Source: JBBDMC01 sp963826055
GTDB taxonomy: Bacteria > Pseudomonadota > Alphaproteobacteria > Rhizobiales > Kaistiaceae
NCBI GenBank assembly: GCA_963826055.1
Contig: CAWGVO010000017.1
Location: forward strand, 248,001 to 312,000
DNA: 64,000 nucleotides
Direction: 5' to 3'
In this document: positions 46,054-56,116 of the stretch, in pieces
How positions within the stretch are numbered: the stretch's first letter is position 1
How the letters are laid out: each line of letters starts with the position of its first letter
Program-made: the position numbers and the translations under genes
The notes under the pieces: model-generated
Databases searched by the model: none
Told to the model about the DNA's origin: nothing
Seen by the model: the letters and a program-made list of their open reading frames with translations, nothing else

Positions 46054-48190
46054 ATGAATTGGCGCAGGTGGATCCGCCCCGGTCTGATCGTGACCATTCT
46101 GGTTGCGATCGTCGCCGTTCTGGTCGAGCACGGCGCGATCGAGCATGACCTGGCCGGCCGGGTGAAGGCGCGGCTCGCCGCGGACGGCCAGGACTGGGCC
46201 TCGGTTGCGGTTTCTGCCCGCAGCGTGGTTATCCGCGGCACGGCGCCGTCCCCCGAGTCGCAACAGCTCGCCCTTCGCTCGGCGACGGCGGTGGCCGGGG
46301 TTCGTACTGTGGCGGACGCGAGCAGCCTGCTGGCGCTGGCTTCTCCCTTCGTCTGGTCGGCCCGTCGTGACGGGCGGTCGGTGACGCTGAACGGGTCGGT
46401 TCCGTCGGAGGGGGTGCGCGCGTCGGTGCTGGCGGCGGCGCGCCGGGCGTTGCCGCAGGCGGAGATTCTGGATCGCATGGCGCTGGCCCGCGGGGCGCCG
46501 GCCTCGTTCAGCGCCGCGACGACATTTGCGTTGGCGCGCCTCGCCGAGCTGACCAACGGACTGGTGACGCTGACCAATTCGACGTTGGCGGTGTCCGGCA
46601 CGGCGGTCGACGCAGGCGCCTACGCGGAGGCACGGACCGCGTTTGCCTCCGCGGTCCCCGGCGCCGTCACCCTCGGCCCGGTCGACATCCTGCCTGCGCG
46701 GGCGGACCCGTTTGTCTGGTCGGTCAGCTTCGACGACAAGTCGGTGACGCTCGCCGGGTTCGTTCCCAACGAGCTCGTCCATCAGACCCTGGTAACCGCC
46801 GTCAAGGCGGTGCTTGCCGACCGGCCGGTGGTGGACAACCTTACGATCGCCTCGGGCGAGCCGGCCGGCTTTGTCGAGGCGGCGACGTTTGCCGTGAGCG
46901 CGCTCGAGCAACTCGACGACGGCGGGGTCACCCTCGACGGGCTGACGCTCGACATCGCCGGCAAGGCCAAGAGCGTCGATGACTACGAGGCGCTGCTCGC
47001 CAGCCTGACCACCGCACTGCCGCAAGGGATGCATGTGGTGGCGGCGGACGTGAATCCGGCGACCGTGGCGCAGTACGGATGGCAGGGCGAGATCGCCAAC
47101 GGCAAGGTGGTGCTCACCGGTTTCGTCCCGTCGGCGGATCGGCGGGCTGAGCTGTCGGCGCTGGCGCAGAGCCTCTTCGCCGGCACGACCATCGACGATC
47201 GTGTGCGGGTCGCCGCGGGCGAGCCCCGCATGGACTGGATCGGCGCGGTCAAGTTCGCGATGGGCGAGCTGGCAAGGCTCGATCATGGCAAGGTCGTTCT
47301 CGGCGACAAGACGTACTCGATCGAGGGGGAGGCCGCGACGCCGGACGACTATGTCGCGATCGTCGCCGACAACGCGGGTACGCTTCCCGCCAGCCTCGAT
47401 CTGGAGAAGGCGAGTGTCGTTCCCCCCGTTGTCTCGCCATATCAATTCGCGGCGGAGCGCGCGGGCTGGGGGCCTTGTGATCAGCGGCAACGTTGCCAAT
47501 GCGGACGGGCGGCAGGCGATTCTGGCCGCGGCGCACCGCGATTTCGGTGCCGTCGCCATTTCCGACAAACTCGTCTACGCGAGTGGGCAGCCCGGCGGTT
47601 TCGTCGATGCGACGACGGCGACCCTGCGTGCGTTGAGCCGGCTCGCTGGCGGGCACGTCGGGATTGTCGACCAGGCGGTCTCCATCGGCGGTGTCGCGTT
47701 CTACCCGGCGGCGGTGGAGGACATCGACGAGTCGTTGCGGGCCACCTTGCCCGACGGCTACGGCGTCGCCGCTGACCGCCTCATGGCCGGGCAGGGTGGG
47801 CAGCCGGTGACGGCCGAGGGCTGCCGCGACCTGTTGCAGGCGGTCCTCATGACCGGGCCGATCGAGTTCGACGGCAACAAGGCGGAGATCACCGCCGACA
47901 GCTACGGGGTTCTCGATCGGGTTTCGGCGGCGATAGCCCGATGCCCGGACACGGGCGTCGAGATCGGCGCGCATAGCGATTCCGACGGGTCGGCGTCGCG
48001 CAACCGCGAGCGTACGCAGGCGCGCGCTGACGCGATCGTCGACTTCCTGGTCGCAGCGGGAGTCCGGCGGGAGCGATTGACGGCGGTGGGCTACGGTGAG
48101 TCGGCGCCGATCGCCGACAACAGCACTGCTGCCGGCAAGGCGGCCAATCGGCGAATCGAGTTCAAGGTCGAACTGCCGGAGGGCGGCTAG
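46054..48190 (+). CDS. OmpA-family protein with tandem BON-like repeats (one frameshift)
   Basis: Envelope protein of about 711 corrected residues. It has one N-terminal membrane segment (RPGLIVTILVAIVAVLV), then a half repeat and four repeats of about 120 residues. These open with a pattern like FVWSxxxxxxxVTLxGxVP (FVWSARRDGRSVTLNGSVP, FVWSVSFDDKSVTLAGFVP, GEIANGKVVLTGFVP), each resembling two BON domains. The C-terminal OmpA/Pal domain is GPIEFDGNKAEITADSYGV, then GAHSDSDGSASRNRERTQARADA (peptidoglycan-binding Asp and Arg) and AAGKAANRRIEF. One extra base near 47465 lies in repeat 4/5. BON domains are thought to bind membranes. Followed without gap by two further membrane protein genes. 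Confidence 0.85.
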
Positions 48191-48331
48191 ATGCTTTACA
48201 TGATCGGGGCCTACTGGCCGTTCCTGCTCGCGACCCTCCTGGCCGGCGCCGCGGTCGGTTGGTGGTACCAAGACCCGCGCCGTGCGGATGAGCTGACCGC
48301 CTGGCTGGAGCGGGGGCCCGACGAGCCATGA
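48191..48331 (+). CDS. Mini membrane protein, 46 aa
   Basis: Starts directly after the OmpA-family stop: MLYMIGAYWPFLLATLLAGAAVG is one transmembrane helix, followed by WWYQDPRRADELTAWLERG. It ends in ATGA overlap with the next gene (48328). Too short for routine gene calls, but the zero gap upstream, the coupled downstream start and the clean helix argue that it is real. Function unknown; probably works with the OmpA-family and HhH proteins. Confidence 0.7.
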   Translation: MLYMIGAYWPFLLATLLAGAAVGWWYQDPRRADELTAWLERGPDEP

Positions 48332-49110
48332 TCTGGCACCTGTTTGAAGTCTGGTTGATGGTTCTGGCAACCTTCCTGATCGGCTGCACGATGGGGGCGT
48401 TGGCGTACGAGGCGGTTTCCCGCAGCCCCTTCGCGGCGATCCAGGGTGAGTTCGTCGATTCGGTCGGCGAGGTGGTCGACCGGATCAAGGACCGACTTGG
48501 CATCGGCCCGGCGTGGAGGCCGCCGCGCCGCAGGATCGTCGACGCAACGGCACCAGAAGCCGCGCGGATTGCGCCGCCGACCGAAGTGGACCCGGACGCG
48601 GCGATGCTCGAAGAACTGTTTGAGTTGAACCCCGACGTGGAGCCGCCAGAGAGCGATGCGGCCGGCGCGGAGGGTGAAGAGGTACTCGTTGCCGAGGCCG
48701 AAACCGATCTGGCGGACGACGAGTTCGAGGCGGACCGGCCACGCATCGTGCTCGCCGATGACATCGTGCCGATGCGCCCGGCGAGCCTTGCCGAGCCGCG
48801 CAACGGGGTGCCCGACAACCTGCAGCGAATCAGGGGGATTGGGGAGCGCAACGAGATACGCCTCAACAACCTCGGCATCTTCCACTTTGGCCAGATCGCC
48901 GCGTGGACGCCGGCCGAGATGCGCTGGGTGGCGCAGCAGCTCGCGTTTCCCGAACGGATCGAGCGCGACGACTGGGTCGGTCAGGCGATCATCCTGGCGA
49001 GCGGCGGCGACACCGGTTTTACGAAGTCGGCCGAACGTCGCCGCGCCCGCCGCCAGCAGGATCAGGTTCGACCCGCCGTAGCGGACGACGATCCGGACCA
49101 GCTCATCTAA
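48328..49110 (+). CDS. Membrane-anchored helix-hairpin-helix protein
   Basis: 260 residues, intact. The N-terminal membrane segment (MIWHLFEVWLMVLATFLIGCTMGALAYEAV) is followed by a long acidic, Pro/Ala-rich linker (EVDPDAAMLEELFELNPDVE and similar) and a C-terminal HhH-like domain: PDNLQRIRGIGERNEIRLNNLGI, HFGQIAAWTPAEM, FPERIERDDWVGQAIILA. This C-terminal unit resembles the domain often labelled NADH:ubiquinone oxidoreductase 41 kDa-like or DUF4332-like, present in other alphaproteobacterial proteins, and is not itself evidence for a respiratory role. Coupled to the mini gene; the stop overlaps the convergent hydrolase. Confidence 0.78.
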   Translation: MIWHLFEVWLMVLATFLIGCTMGALAYEAVSRSPFAAIQGEFVDSVGEVVDRIKDRLGIGPAWRPPRRRIVDATAPEAARIAPPTEVDPDAAMLEELFELNPDVEPPESDAAGAEGEEVLVAEAETDLADDEFEADRPRIVLADDIVPMRPASLAEPRNGVPDNLQRIRGIGERNEIRLNNLGIFHFGQIAAWTPAEMRWVAQQLAFPERIERDDWVGQAIILASGGDTGFTKSAERRRARRQQDQVRPAVADDDPDQLI

Positions 49111-50131
49111 GTTTGGGAGGACGTGCTCGATGCCGCCGGGGCATCGAGGTCGTACGTCCTTTCGGGATTCGGAATCACCGCGTCAGCGGGCGGTTGGATA
49201 CCCTCCGCCGTGGCGACGAAGGCGGCGATGCGCTCGAGGACCGGGCCCGGGCAAAGCCACGGTGCGTGTCCCTCGTCGGCGATCTCCATCGTCTCGACGT
49301 GCGGATGGCTTGCCTTCATCGCGGCGACCGTCTCGGCCGACAGGAGATCGGAATTCTCGCCGCGCAGCACCAGGACGGGAATCGCCTTCAGCGCGGCGAA
49401 TTCGTCCCAAAGTGTCGGCACCGGCTGATCGAGTTCGATCCCCCGCAGTGTATGGGCAAGCGCCGGATCGTAGTCGCTGACCGGATGCCCTGCTTCGTCG
49501 CGGTAGGTGAGGCGCGCGAACGCATCCCAGTCCGCTTCGTTCTTGGTGGGAAACTGGCCGCCGTGCAGCCGCCGCTGGATGCGCGCCGCATCGGCCCAAT
49601 CATCCGGCATCGGCGTGGCGCCGACGTAGCTCTTGATACGGGCAAGGCCGCGCGCCTCGAGCGCCGGTCCGATGTCGTTGAGAACGAGGGCGGCAACGGT
49701 GCGCGGCCGCGCCACACCCATCAACATGCCGATGATGCCACCGCGCGAGGTGCCGACCACGGCGGCACGCGCGATGCCGAGCCGGGCCATTCCGTCGAGG
49801 ACGTCGGCCATCTCCGCCAATGGATTGTAATTCTTGCTGTTTTTGTCCCACTGCGAGCGTCCGCGACCGCGGTAGTCGAAGGTCACGACCCTGCGTGGGC
49901 GTGAGCGGTCGCCGGAAAGGTAGAGCGCGAGGTCGTGGAAATCGCGGCTGTTGCGCGTCAGCCCGGCGAGGCAGACGACCGGCAGCCACGGCGAAAGCGG
50001 GTCGCCATAGTCGCGCGCGAACAGGGTCAGCCCGTCGGTGCTGGCGTAGGTGATTTCGCGGAACGTCGGCCCGGCTTCTTGTTCGGCTCGCCTGTGTCGT
50101 CCGGCGTCGAGCGCCGGCCTCGTTCGGCCAT
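49107..50131 (-). CDS. Alpha/beta hydrolase (frameshift near N-terminus)
   Basis: Alpha/beta-hydrolase fold enzyme. The start ATG 50131 gives a short Arg-rich segment; near 50073 the frame changes, and ITYASTDGLTLFARDYGDP, PVVCLAGLTRNSRDFHDLA (oxyanion strand) and VVTFDYRGRGRSQWD follow. The nucleophile elbow is AVVGTSRGGIIGML (Ser), the acid probably in VLRGENSDLLSAETV, and the His in IADEGHAPWLC. About 340 residues. Substrate unknown; most similar to the general hydrolases that include haloperoxidase-like and lactonase members. Tail-to-tail with the HhH gene. Confidence 0.85.
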
Positions 50132-50141
50132 TGTCACTCGA

Positions 50142-52410
50142 TCACCCCGGCGTGCCGCGCTTGAGGTCCGCCTCGATCATCAGCGTCGGTGTTTCGAGGC
50201 GGGCGCGGTAGACCTGCAGGTTCTCGATGATGCGCTGGACGTAGTTGCGCGTTTCCGTGAACGGGATTCGTTCGATCCAGTCGACGACATCGACCTTGGG
50301 GTCACGCGGGTCACCGTACAGCTTTACCCACTGGGCGACGCGGCTGGCGCCGGCGTTGTAGGCGGCGAAGCTCATGACGTACGAGCCGCCGAAGTTGTCG
50401 ATAAGCCCGCCGAGATGGACGGCGCCGAGCGTGGCGTTATAGCCGGGATCCGAGGTCAGCCGCGCTTTGGAATAGGCGACGCCGGCCGTTTTCGCCGCCT
50501 CCTTGGCGGTAGCCGGCATCAGTTGCAGCAGGCCCAGCGCGCCGGCGCTGCTTGTTGCTTCGGGATTGAAATTGCTTTCCTGGCGGGCGACGGCGAAGAC
50601 GACGGGCCGGTCGACCTGTGGCGTCTTTGCGGATGCCGGGATCGCGGCGGTCGGGTAGGCGAGGGCATCGACCGGCAGGCCGCGCCCACCGGCGATGACG
50701 CCAATCTGGAGAGCGATCTGATGCTCGCCGTTCTGCTCGGCCATTTCGGCGAGCAGCACGATTTCCGCGGGATCGGACAGGGTCTCGGCGAGATGGCGAT
50801 AGAACAGGCCGACCTGATCGGTGGCGCCTGCGGCGGTAAGGTGCTTGATCACCTGAACGAGTTCGCGCGACAGAAAATTCTGGCGGGTGGCGGTTGTTGG
50901 CGCCGGTGGCCTGGACAGACCGAGCTGCGTCTGGCCGAGGCGGGCCGACGCGAGCTGGCCGTAGAAGGCGGTCGGGTAGGCGGCCGCACGCTGGAAATGG
51001 GTCGTTGCGTCCGCCGTGTCGCCGGCCGCGGCGGCAGCGCGGCCAAGCCAGTATTCGGCCCTGGACAGACTGAGCGGCCGGGTTGAGATCGCCGCGATCG
51101 CAGCGAAGTGCTTGGCGGCCACCTCGGGCTGGTGCAGGAATTCCAGCGCGTACCAGCCGGCGTGGAATTCCGCCTCCGCGCGCAATGAGGCCGACTCGGC
51201 CGAATGGTTGGCCGCGATCTCATAGGCAAGCTTAGGATTGCCCGCGTCGATTTCGGCGCGCGAGATGAGGCGGCGCTCGATCCACCAGGCATCGGGATCG
51301 ACGATGACGGTGGGATCGCGCGGGGCGGAATTGAGCAGGGCGGCAGCCTGCTTGAGCTTGTCGGCTCGGCGCAGCAGCTGGATGCGCGAATAGATAACGA
51401 TCGGATCCTTCTTGACCGACGTTGGCAGCGCGTCGAGCGCCTTCTGCGCCTTGGAGCTCCCCTTGATGACGGCGACGATGGCGTTCGCGAGCGCCTGCTG
51501 GTTCTTGTCCAGGAGCTTGGCGGTGCGCAGCGCTTCGTCGGTCCGCTCGTCGTAAAGCAGGCGGTCCATGCGCGCCTTGTGGTCGGCGGTCGTGAGCAGC
51601 CCCGAGAAGCTGGAGAGGACCGTTTGCTCCTCCGACTCCGACAGGTTCTGCGTCCGCCAGAAATCGCGGATCAGCTTGGTTGCGTCGTCCTTGCGGCCGG
51701 CGTCGAGGTACGCCTGCGCGAGATAGATATTGGCGTCATCCGATATCGGCTTGCTGCCGCCGAGGGCGCGAATGACGTCATCGGCTGATGGCTTCTCGCG
51801 GATCAGGGCCTGCTCGTAACGCAGCCGCAGCAGGCTCTGGCCCGGCCAGTCGGCCAGACGCTTCCTGACGTCGGCGATGCGTAACGACGAAACCTGCTTG
51901 TCGCCGCTGGTTGCGACCAGCCAGTCGACGATGCGGATGTCGACGCGGTTGGGCAGCGCATACGCGGCGACGGTGGCGCCGGCCGGGTCGCCCTTGGCGA
52001 GAGCCTGGAGGGCGAGTTTGAGTCCGGCCGAATTGAGGACGTCGGCGCTGTCGGGGCGCGGGGTCGGCGTTGGAACCGGCGTCCGGCATCGCCGTCGTGT
52101 CGCCGGCCTCGGGCGCGGAGCTGTCCTCGTGCGCGGCGGCCTCGCGGTCCTCGTCGTCGGAGATCAGCGTCCCGATCGCGTCGGAGGGATCATTGCCGGG
52201 GGAGAGCCGCGGTACCGGCACCGTCTCGGCGACCCGCAGAACCGGGAGCGGCGTGCCGGAAACGGCGGGCGCCTCCGGCGCGACCAGAAGCCAGCCGGCG
52301 CATGCCGAGCCGGCCACGAATTGCCACGACAAGCGGCGCCTGCTCGGTCGCAGGCGCGGGGCGGCGCTGGCAAGCCCGCTCGTCACTGGTCGTCGGTCCT
52401 TCCGGCCCAC
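50142..52410 (-). CDS. slt: Soluble lytic murein transglycosylase, Slt70-like (one frameshift)
   Basis: Cleaves peptidoglycan glycan strands to 1,6-anhydro products. N-terminus (GTG 52410) with a signal-like segment LSWQFVAGSACAGWLLVAP and an acidic, Pro-rich stretch; one extra base near 52068; then a helical superhelix domain (IYLAQAYLDAGRKDDATKL, AEYWLGRAAAAAGDTADA). The C-terminal SLT domain has AVARQESNFNPEATSS (catalytic Glu), GALGLLQLMPATA and SFAAYNAGASRVAQW. Corrected length is about 755 residues. The exact start is uncertain because several in-frame codons exist upstream. Divergent from dapA. Confidence 0.92.
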
Positions 52411-52559
52411 AATCGACGCACTCCCCGGTGGAACGCGCCGTTTCCCAATCCCCCACCTCGACTTGAAACCTATGGTTCCATCATGAACGATTGCTTGACG
52501 GCGGGGAAGGTTATTGCCCGGCCCACACGCTCGGACTATGGTCGCGACCGAGAGAAACA

Positions 52560-52583
52560 GCCGAATTTTGACCATAATTCGGC
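52560..52583 (+). promoter_or_regulatory. 8-bp inverted repeat in the dapA leader
   Basis: GCCGAATT (52560-52567) and AATTCGGC (52576-52583) are perfect reverse complements around TTGACCAT, ending 17 bases before the dapA ATG and directly before its Shine-Dalgarno-like GGTGGA. It could be an operator or a leader hairpin that affects ribosome access. Confidence 0.45.
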
Positions 52584-52600
52584 CGGTGGAAAACACTTTG

Positions 52601-53476
52601 ATGTTCAAGGGTTCCTACACGGCGCTGGCCACGCCAATTCGCGACGGCCGTTTCGACGAGGAGGCGTTCCGCGCCTTTGTCGCCTGGCAGATCGCCGAGG
52701 GCACCAACGGGCTGGTCCCGGTCGGTACCACCGGCGAAAGCCCGACCCTCAGCCATGCCGAGCACAAGCGAGTGGTGGAGGTCTGCATCGAGGTGGCCGC
52801 CGGCCGGGTGCCGGTGATCGCCGGCGCCGGCTCGAACAACACCACCGAGGCGATCGACCTTGCCCGTTTCGCCGAGAAAGCCGGGGCCGATGGCCTGCTG
52901 GTGGTGACCCCATACTACAACAAGCCCAGTCAGGAGGGTCTCTACCAGCATTACAAGGCAATCAACGACGCCGTCGGCATCCCGATCATCATCTACAACA
53001 TCCCGCCGCGGTCGGTGATCGACATGTCCGTGGAGACGATGGCTCGCCTGTTCGAGCTGAAAAACATCGTTGGGGTCAAGGATGCGACCGCTAGGATCGA
53101 GCGCGTCAGCCTCCAGCGTCACGCCATGGGCCCCTCGTTCAACCAGCTTTCCGGCGAGGACGCCACCGCCCTCGCGTTCATGGCGCACGGCGGCCACGGC
53201 TGCATCTCGGTGACGTCGAATGTCGCGCCCAAGCTGTTGTCGGAGTTCCAGGCCGCGTGTCTCGCTGGCGACTACGCAGCTGCGCTTGCCTATCAGGATC
53301 GGCTGATGCCGTTGCACCGGGCGCTGTTCATCGAGCCGAACCCGACGGGCGTGAAATACGCGCTGTCGGTGATCGGAAAGATGAGTGACGAAGTGCGGTT
53401 GCCGCTGGTCAAGGTGTCGGAAGCGGCGCGGAGTGAAATCCGCGCCGCCATGGTGCACGCCGGCCTGATCAACTGA
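52601..53476 (+). CDS. dapA: 4-hydroxy-tetrahydrodipicolinate synthase
   Basis: Condenses pyruvate with aspartate semialdehyde, entering lysine and diaminopimelate synthesis. 291 residues, starting MFKGSYTALATPIRDGRFDE. Conserved parts: LVPVGTTGESPTLSHAEH, ADGLLVVTPYYNKPSQEGLY (catalytic Tyr), IIIYNIPPRSVIDMS and KNIVGVKDATA (the Lys forms the Schiff base), plus GGHGCISVTSN. An in-frame GTG at 52586 is an alternative start. Intact. smpB begins 5 bases after its stop. Confidence 0.96.
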   Translation: MFKGSYTALATPIRDGRFDEEAFRAFVAWQIAEGTNGLVPVGTTGESPTLSHAEHKRVVEVCIEVAAGRVPVIAGAGSNNTTEAIDLARFAEKAGADGLLVVTPYYNKPSQEGLYQHYKAINDAVGIPIIIYNIPPRSVIDMSVETMARLFELKNIVGVKDATARIERVSLQRHAMGPSFNQLSGEDATALAFMAHGGHGCISVTSNVAPKLLSEFQAACLAGDYAAALAYQDRLMPLHRALFIEPNPTGVKYALSVIGKMSDEVRLPLVKVSEAARSEIRAAMVHAGLIN

Positions 53477-53481
53477 ATCTG

Positions 53482-53958
53482 ATGGCGGCGAAAAAGGAAA
53501 AGCCGGCGGGGCGCGTGGCCGCCGTCAACCGGCGCGCGCGCTTCAACTACGAGGTTCAGCAAACCTATGAGGCGGGCATCGCCCTCGCCGGCAGCGAGGT
53601 AAAATCGCTACGCGAGGGGCGGGCCAATATCGCCGATTCCTACGCCGGGGAGCGGGGCGGGGAGTTGTGGCTCTACAACGCTCATATCCCCGAGTACCTG
53701 CAGGCCAACCGGTTCCAGCATGCGCCGCGCAGGGCGCGCAAGCTGTTGCTGCACAAGCGGGAAATCAATCGGCTCATCGGCGCGGTCAACCGCGAGGGCA
53801 TGACGATCGTGCCGCTGAAGATCTATTTCAACGATCGCGGCCGCGCCAAGGTCGAACTGGCGGTGGCGCGCGGCAAAAAGCTCCACGACAAGCGGGAGAC
53901 CGAGAAGAAGCGCAGCTGGCAGCGAGAGAAAGCGCGGGTGATGCGGGAGAAGGGATGA
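53482..53958 (+). CDS. smpB: SsrA-binding protein SmpB
   Basis: Binds tmRNA for rescue of stalled ribosomes. 158 residues, intact: VAAVNRRARFNYEVQQTYEAGI, ALAGSEVKSLREGRANI, ELWLYNAHIPEYLQAN and the basic C-terminal tail KKLHDKRETEKKRSWQREKAR that enters the mRNA channel. It follows dapA in the order common in alphaproteobacteria. The ssrA gene itself is not in the window. Confidence 0.97.
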   Translation: MAAKKEKPAGRVAAVNRRARFNYEVQQTYEAGIALAGSEVKSLREGRANIADSYAGERGGELWLYNAHIPEYLQANRFQHAPRRARKLLLHKREINRLIGAVNREGMTIVPLKIYFNDRGRAKVELAVARGKKLHDKRETEKKRSWQREKARVMREKG

Positions 53959-53979
53959 GGCGCCCCTTCGCTGACGTGC

Positions 53980-54620
53980 CTAACCGCTGTCGAGATGCTT
54001 GCGGACGTTCTCAAACACCGTCCGGAACATCGCTTCCGTGAGCCTGCCGGTGTTGGTGTTGTAGCGCGAGCAATGATAGCTGTCGAAGAGGGTGATCCGC
54101 TCCGTCGCGGATGAGCGGCAGCGTGGGCGAAGGGAACAGCACTTCGCTTAATCGCCAACGCACTGGCGACGCTGTCATGGGCAATCCGCCCGAGGGCGAG
54201 GATGGCCACCAGCCTCGGCATGGCTACGATCGTGGCGGTCAGGAATTGTCGGCAGTTTTTGATCTCGGCCGTCGTCGGCTTGTTTTCCGGAGGGACGCAA
54301 CGGACTGCGTTGGTGACCGCGGCGTCGACGAGCGTCAGACCGTCGTCTGGCCGTGCCTCGTACCGCCCGCTCGCGAAGCCGAAGGCGATCATCGTGCGGT
54401 AGAGGAGGTCGCCGGCGTAGTCGCCGGTGAATGGCCGGCCCGTGCGGTTGGCGCCGCGCAGGCCGGGTGCAAGCCCAACCACCAGAAGCCGGCCGTGCAG
54501 TTGCCCGAAGGTCGCCACCGGCGCGTTGTGCCAGGCCCGCTCCCTGGCGCGCCAGCCGTCGCGGAAGGCTTTCAGCCGCGGGCAGAACGCGCAGTCGCGG
54601 TCCGGTTCACGTCCGGCCAT
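53980..54620 (-). CDS. Uracil-DNA glycosylase, family 5-like (frameshifted)
   Basis: Removes uracil (and possibly hypoxanthine) from DNA. Starts MAGREPDRDCAFCPRLKAFR. The motif GLAPGLRGANRTGRPFTGDYAGDLLYRTM is that of the UDGb/family 5 group, and NAVRCVPPENKPTTAEIKNCRQFL supplies two more Cys, so with DCAFC four Cys could hold a 4Fe-4S cluster. The frame is lost near 54110; FDSYHCSRYNTNTGRLTEAMF continues in another and ends at 53980. Corrected length is 212 residues. Convergent with smpB. Confidence 0.87.
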
Positions 54621-54645
54621 CGGCTTGTCTCAGGTTGCGCGGTGA

Positions 54646-55251
54646 TCAGAACGCGTCGTCTTCTTCGAATTCTTCCTCGAAGGTCGAGGCTTGTGCGCGT
54701 TCGGCCTGGCGTTGCACCCGCTCTCCCGGATCACGACCGATCTTTGCTTTCATGCTCGACAGCTCGATAAAGTGGTCGGCCTGACGGCGCAGTTCGTCCG
54801 CGATCATCGGTGGCTGGGTCGACAGGGTCGAGACCACGGTCACCTTGCGCCCCTTGCGCTGCACCGCCTCGACCAACGAGCGAAAGTCGCCGTCGCCGGA
54901 GAACAGCACGAAATGGTCCACGCTGTCGGCCATCTCCATGACGTGGACGGCCAGTTCGATGTCCATGTTGCCCTTCACCTTGCGGCGGCCGGAAGCGTCG
55001 ACGAACTCTTTTGTCGGCTTGGTGACGACGGTGTAGCCGTTGTAGTCGAGCCAATCGATCAGCGGTCGAATGGATGAGTATTCCTGTTCCTCCGCCAGGG
55101 CCGTGTAGTAATACGCCCTGAGAAGGTAGCCCTTCGACTCGAACTCCTGGAGCAGTCGCTTGTAGTCAATGTCAAAGCCCAGCGATTTTGCTGTCGCGTA
55201 AAGGTTGGCGCCGTCGATAAACAAGGCGATCTTTTCACGGGGGTCAAACAT
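54646..55251 (-). CDS. NYN-domain (LabA/DUF88-like) protein
   Basis: Predicted PIN-like RNase of the NYN family, 201 residues, intact. Acidic catalytic candidates lie in EKIALFIDGANLYATAKSLG, VKGNMDIELAVHVMEMAD and VLFSGDGDFRSLVEAVQRKG. The C-terminus is a charged tail ending EEEFEEDDAF. Members probably process or degrade RNA, but the substrate here is unknown. Lies next to rpoZ in divergent orientation; this adjacency recurs in other alphaproteobacteria as far as I recall. Confidence 0.88.
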   Translation of the reverse strand: MFDPREKIALFIDGANLYATAKSLGFDIDYKRLLQEFESKGYLLRAYYYTALAEEQEYSSIRPLIDWLDYNGYTVVTKPTKEFVDASGRRKVKGNMDIELAVHVMEMADSVDHFVLFSGDGDFRSLVEAVQRKGRKVTVVSTLSTQPPMIADELRRQADHFIELSSMKAKIGRDPGERVQRQAERAQASTFEEEFEEDDAF

Positions 55252-55599
55252 GTTTGTCTCTGTCCAGTCTTTGGCTGGACGCGAATTGGCGTCCTTGCCG
55301 TTTGGGTCGCCGATCTGACTTTCTCTTCCCGGGATGCACCGTCGTCCGTATTCACAATGGCGCGGCGTCTTTACTAAATTGGTGCGTAAGTTATTCGAAT
55401 GCGTCGGGCGAGAAGCCGTTTAATAGAATTGGTACTTCTGCGAGAAGGCGCGTCAAAAGCAACGCTGCCCGTTATCTTAGCAGATTCGACCGCCCCGCGC
55501 ATGACCAATCCCGTCTGGCGAGGGGTTCGTCAACGAATACCTTGCGTTCGCCGGCCCGAGCGCCTATATGCGCCGCGGTATTCCGAATGGAGAAAGCTT
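55252..55599. other. Divergent intergenic region between NYN and rpoZ genes
   Basis: 348 bases with AT-richer stretches around 55370-55440. It holds the rpoZ promoter candidate at 55541-55569. Small open frames here show no coding character. Confidence 0.45.
55541..55569 (+). promoter_or_regulatory. Candidate housekeeping promoter for rpoZ operon
   Basis: CTTGCG (55541-55546), 17 bases, CTATAT (55564-55569): the -10 matches the alphaproteobacterial pattern CTTGAC-N17-CTATAT fully and the -35 in four of six positions. It lies 30 bases upstream of the rpoZ ATG. Confidence 0.45.
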
Positions 55600-55986
55600 A
55601 TGGCGCGCGTGACCGTCGAGGACTGCGTCGACAAGGTCGACAACCGGTTCGAGCTGGTGCTGCTTGCCAGCCACCGGGCGCGGATGATCTCGAGCGGGGC
55701 GCCGCTCACGGTTGACCGCGACAACGACAAGAACCCGGTCGTGGCGTTGCGTGAAATCGCCGATCAGACGATCGCGCCCGAAGATCTCAAGGAAGATCTG
55801 ATCCATTCGCTGCAGAAATACGTGGAAGTCGACGAGCCGGAGCCCGAGCCGGTGCCCCTGATAGCGGCTGCCGATGCTGAAGCCGGTGGCGACGACGGCG
55901 CGGTCACGTTCGATCGTATGTCGGAGGAAGAGCTGCTGCGCGGGTTGGAAAGCATGGTTCCGCCGGACAAGACCGAGGAATTCTGA
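55600..55986 (+). CDS. rpoZ: DNA-directed RNA polymerase omega subunit
   Basis: Assembly subunit of RNA polymerase. 128 residues, starting MARVTVEDCVDKVDNRFELVLLASHRARM, the diagnostic omega sequence; VALREIADQTIAPEDL follows. The C-terminal half is an acidic extension (VDEPEPEPVPLIAAADAE, then MSEEELLRGLESM), as usual in alphaproteobacteria. First gene of the rsh-pyrE-pdxJ-acpS-lepB-rnc-era series. Intact. Purine-rich GGAGAAAG lies just upstream of the ATG. Confidence 0.96.
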   Translation: MARVTVEDCVDKVDNRFELVLLASHRARMISSGAPLTVDRDNDKNPVVALREIADQTIAPEDLKEDLIHSLQKYVEVDEPEPEPVPLIAAADAEAGGDDGAVTFDRMSEEELLRGLESMVPPDKTEEF

Positions 55987-56116
55987 TTCGGGCGGCTGCC
56001 GCCTCCAAAGTCGGCCTGCGGATAAACTTTCACGACACCTTACGGTATTATGAACAATGCCGTGATGCGGGCCCCGCCGGGCGCGGCGGGTGCTGGAGCT
56101 GTCGGATGTCCGCGCC

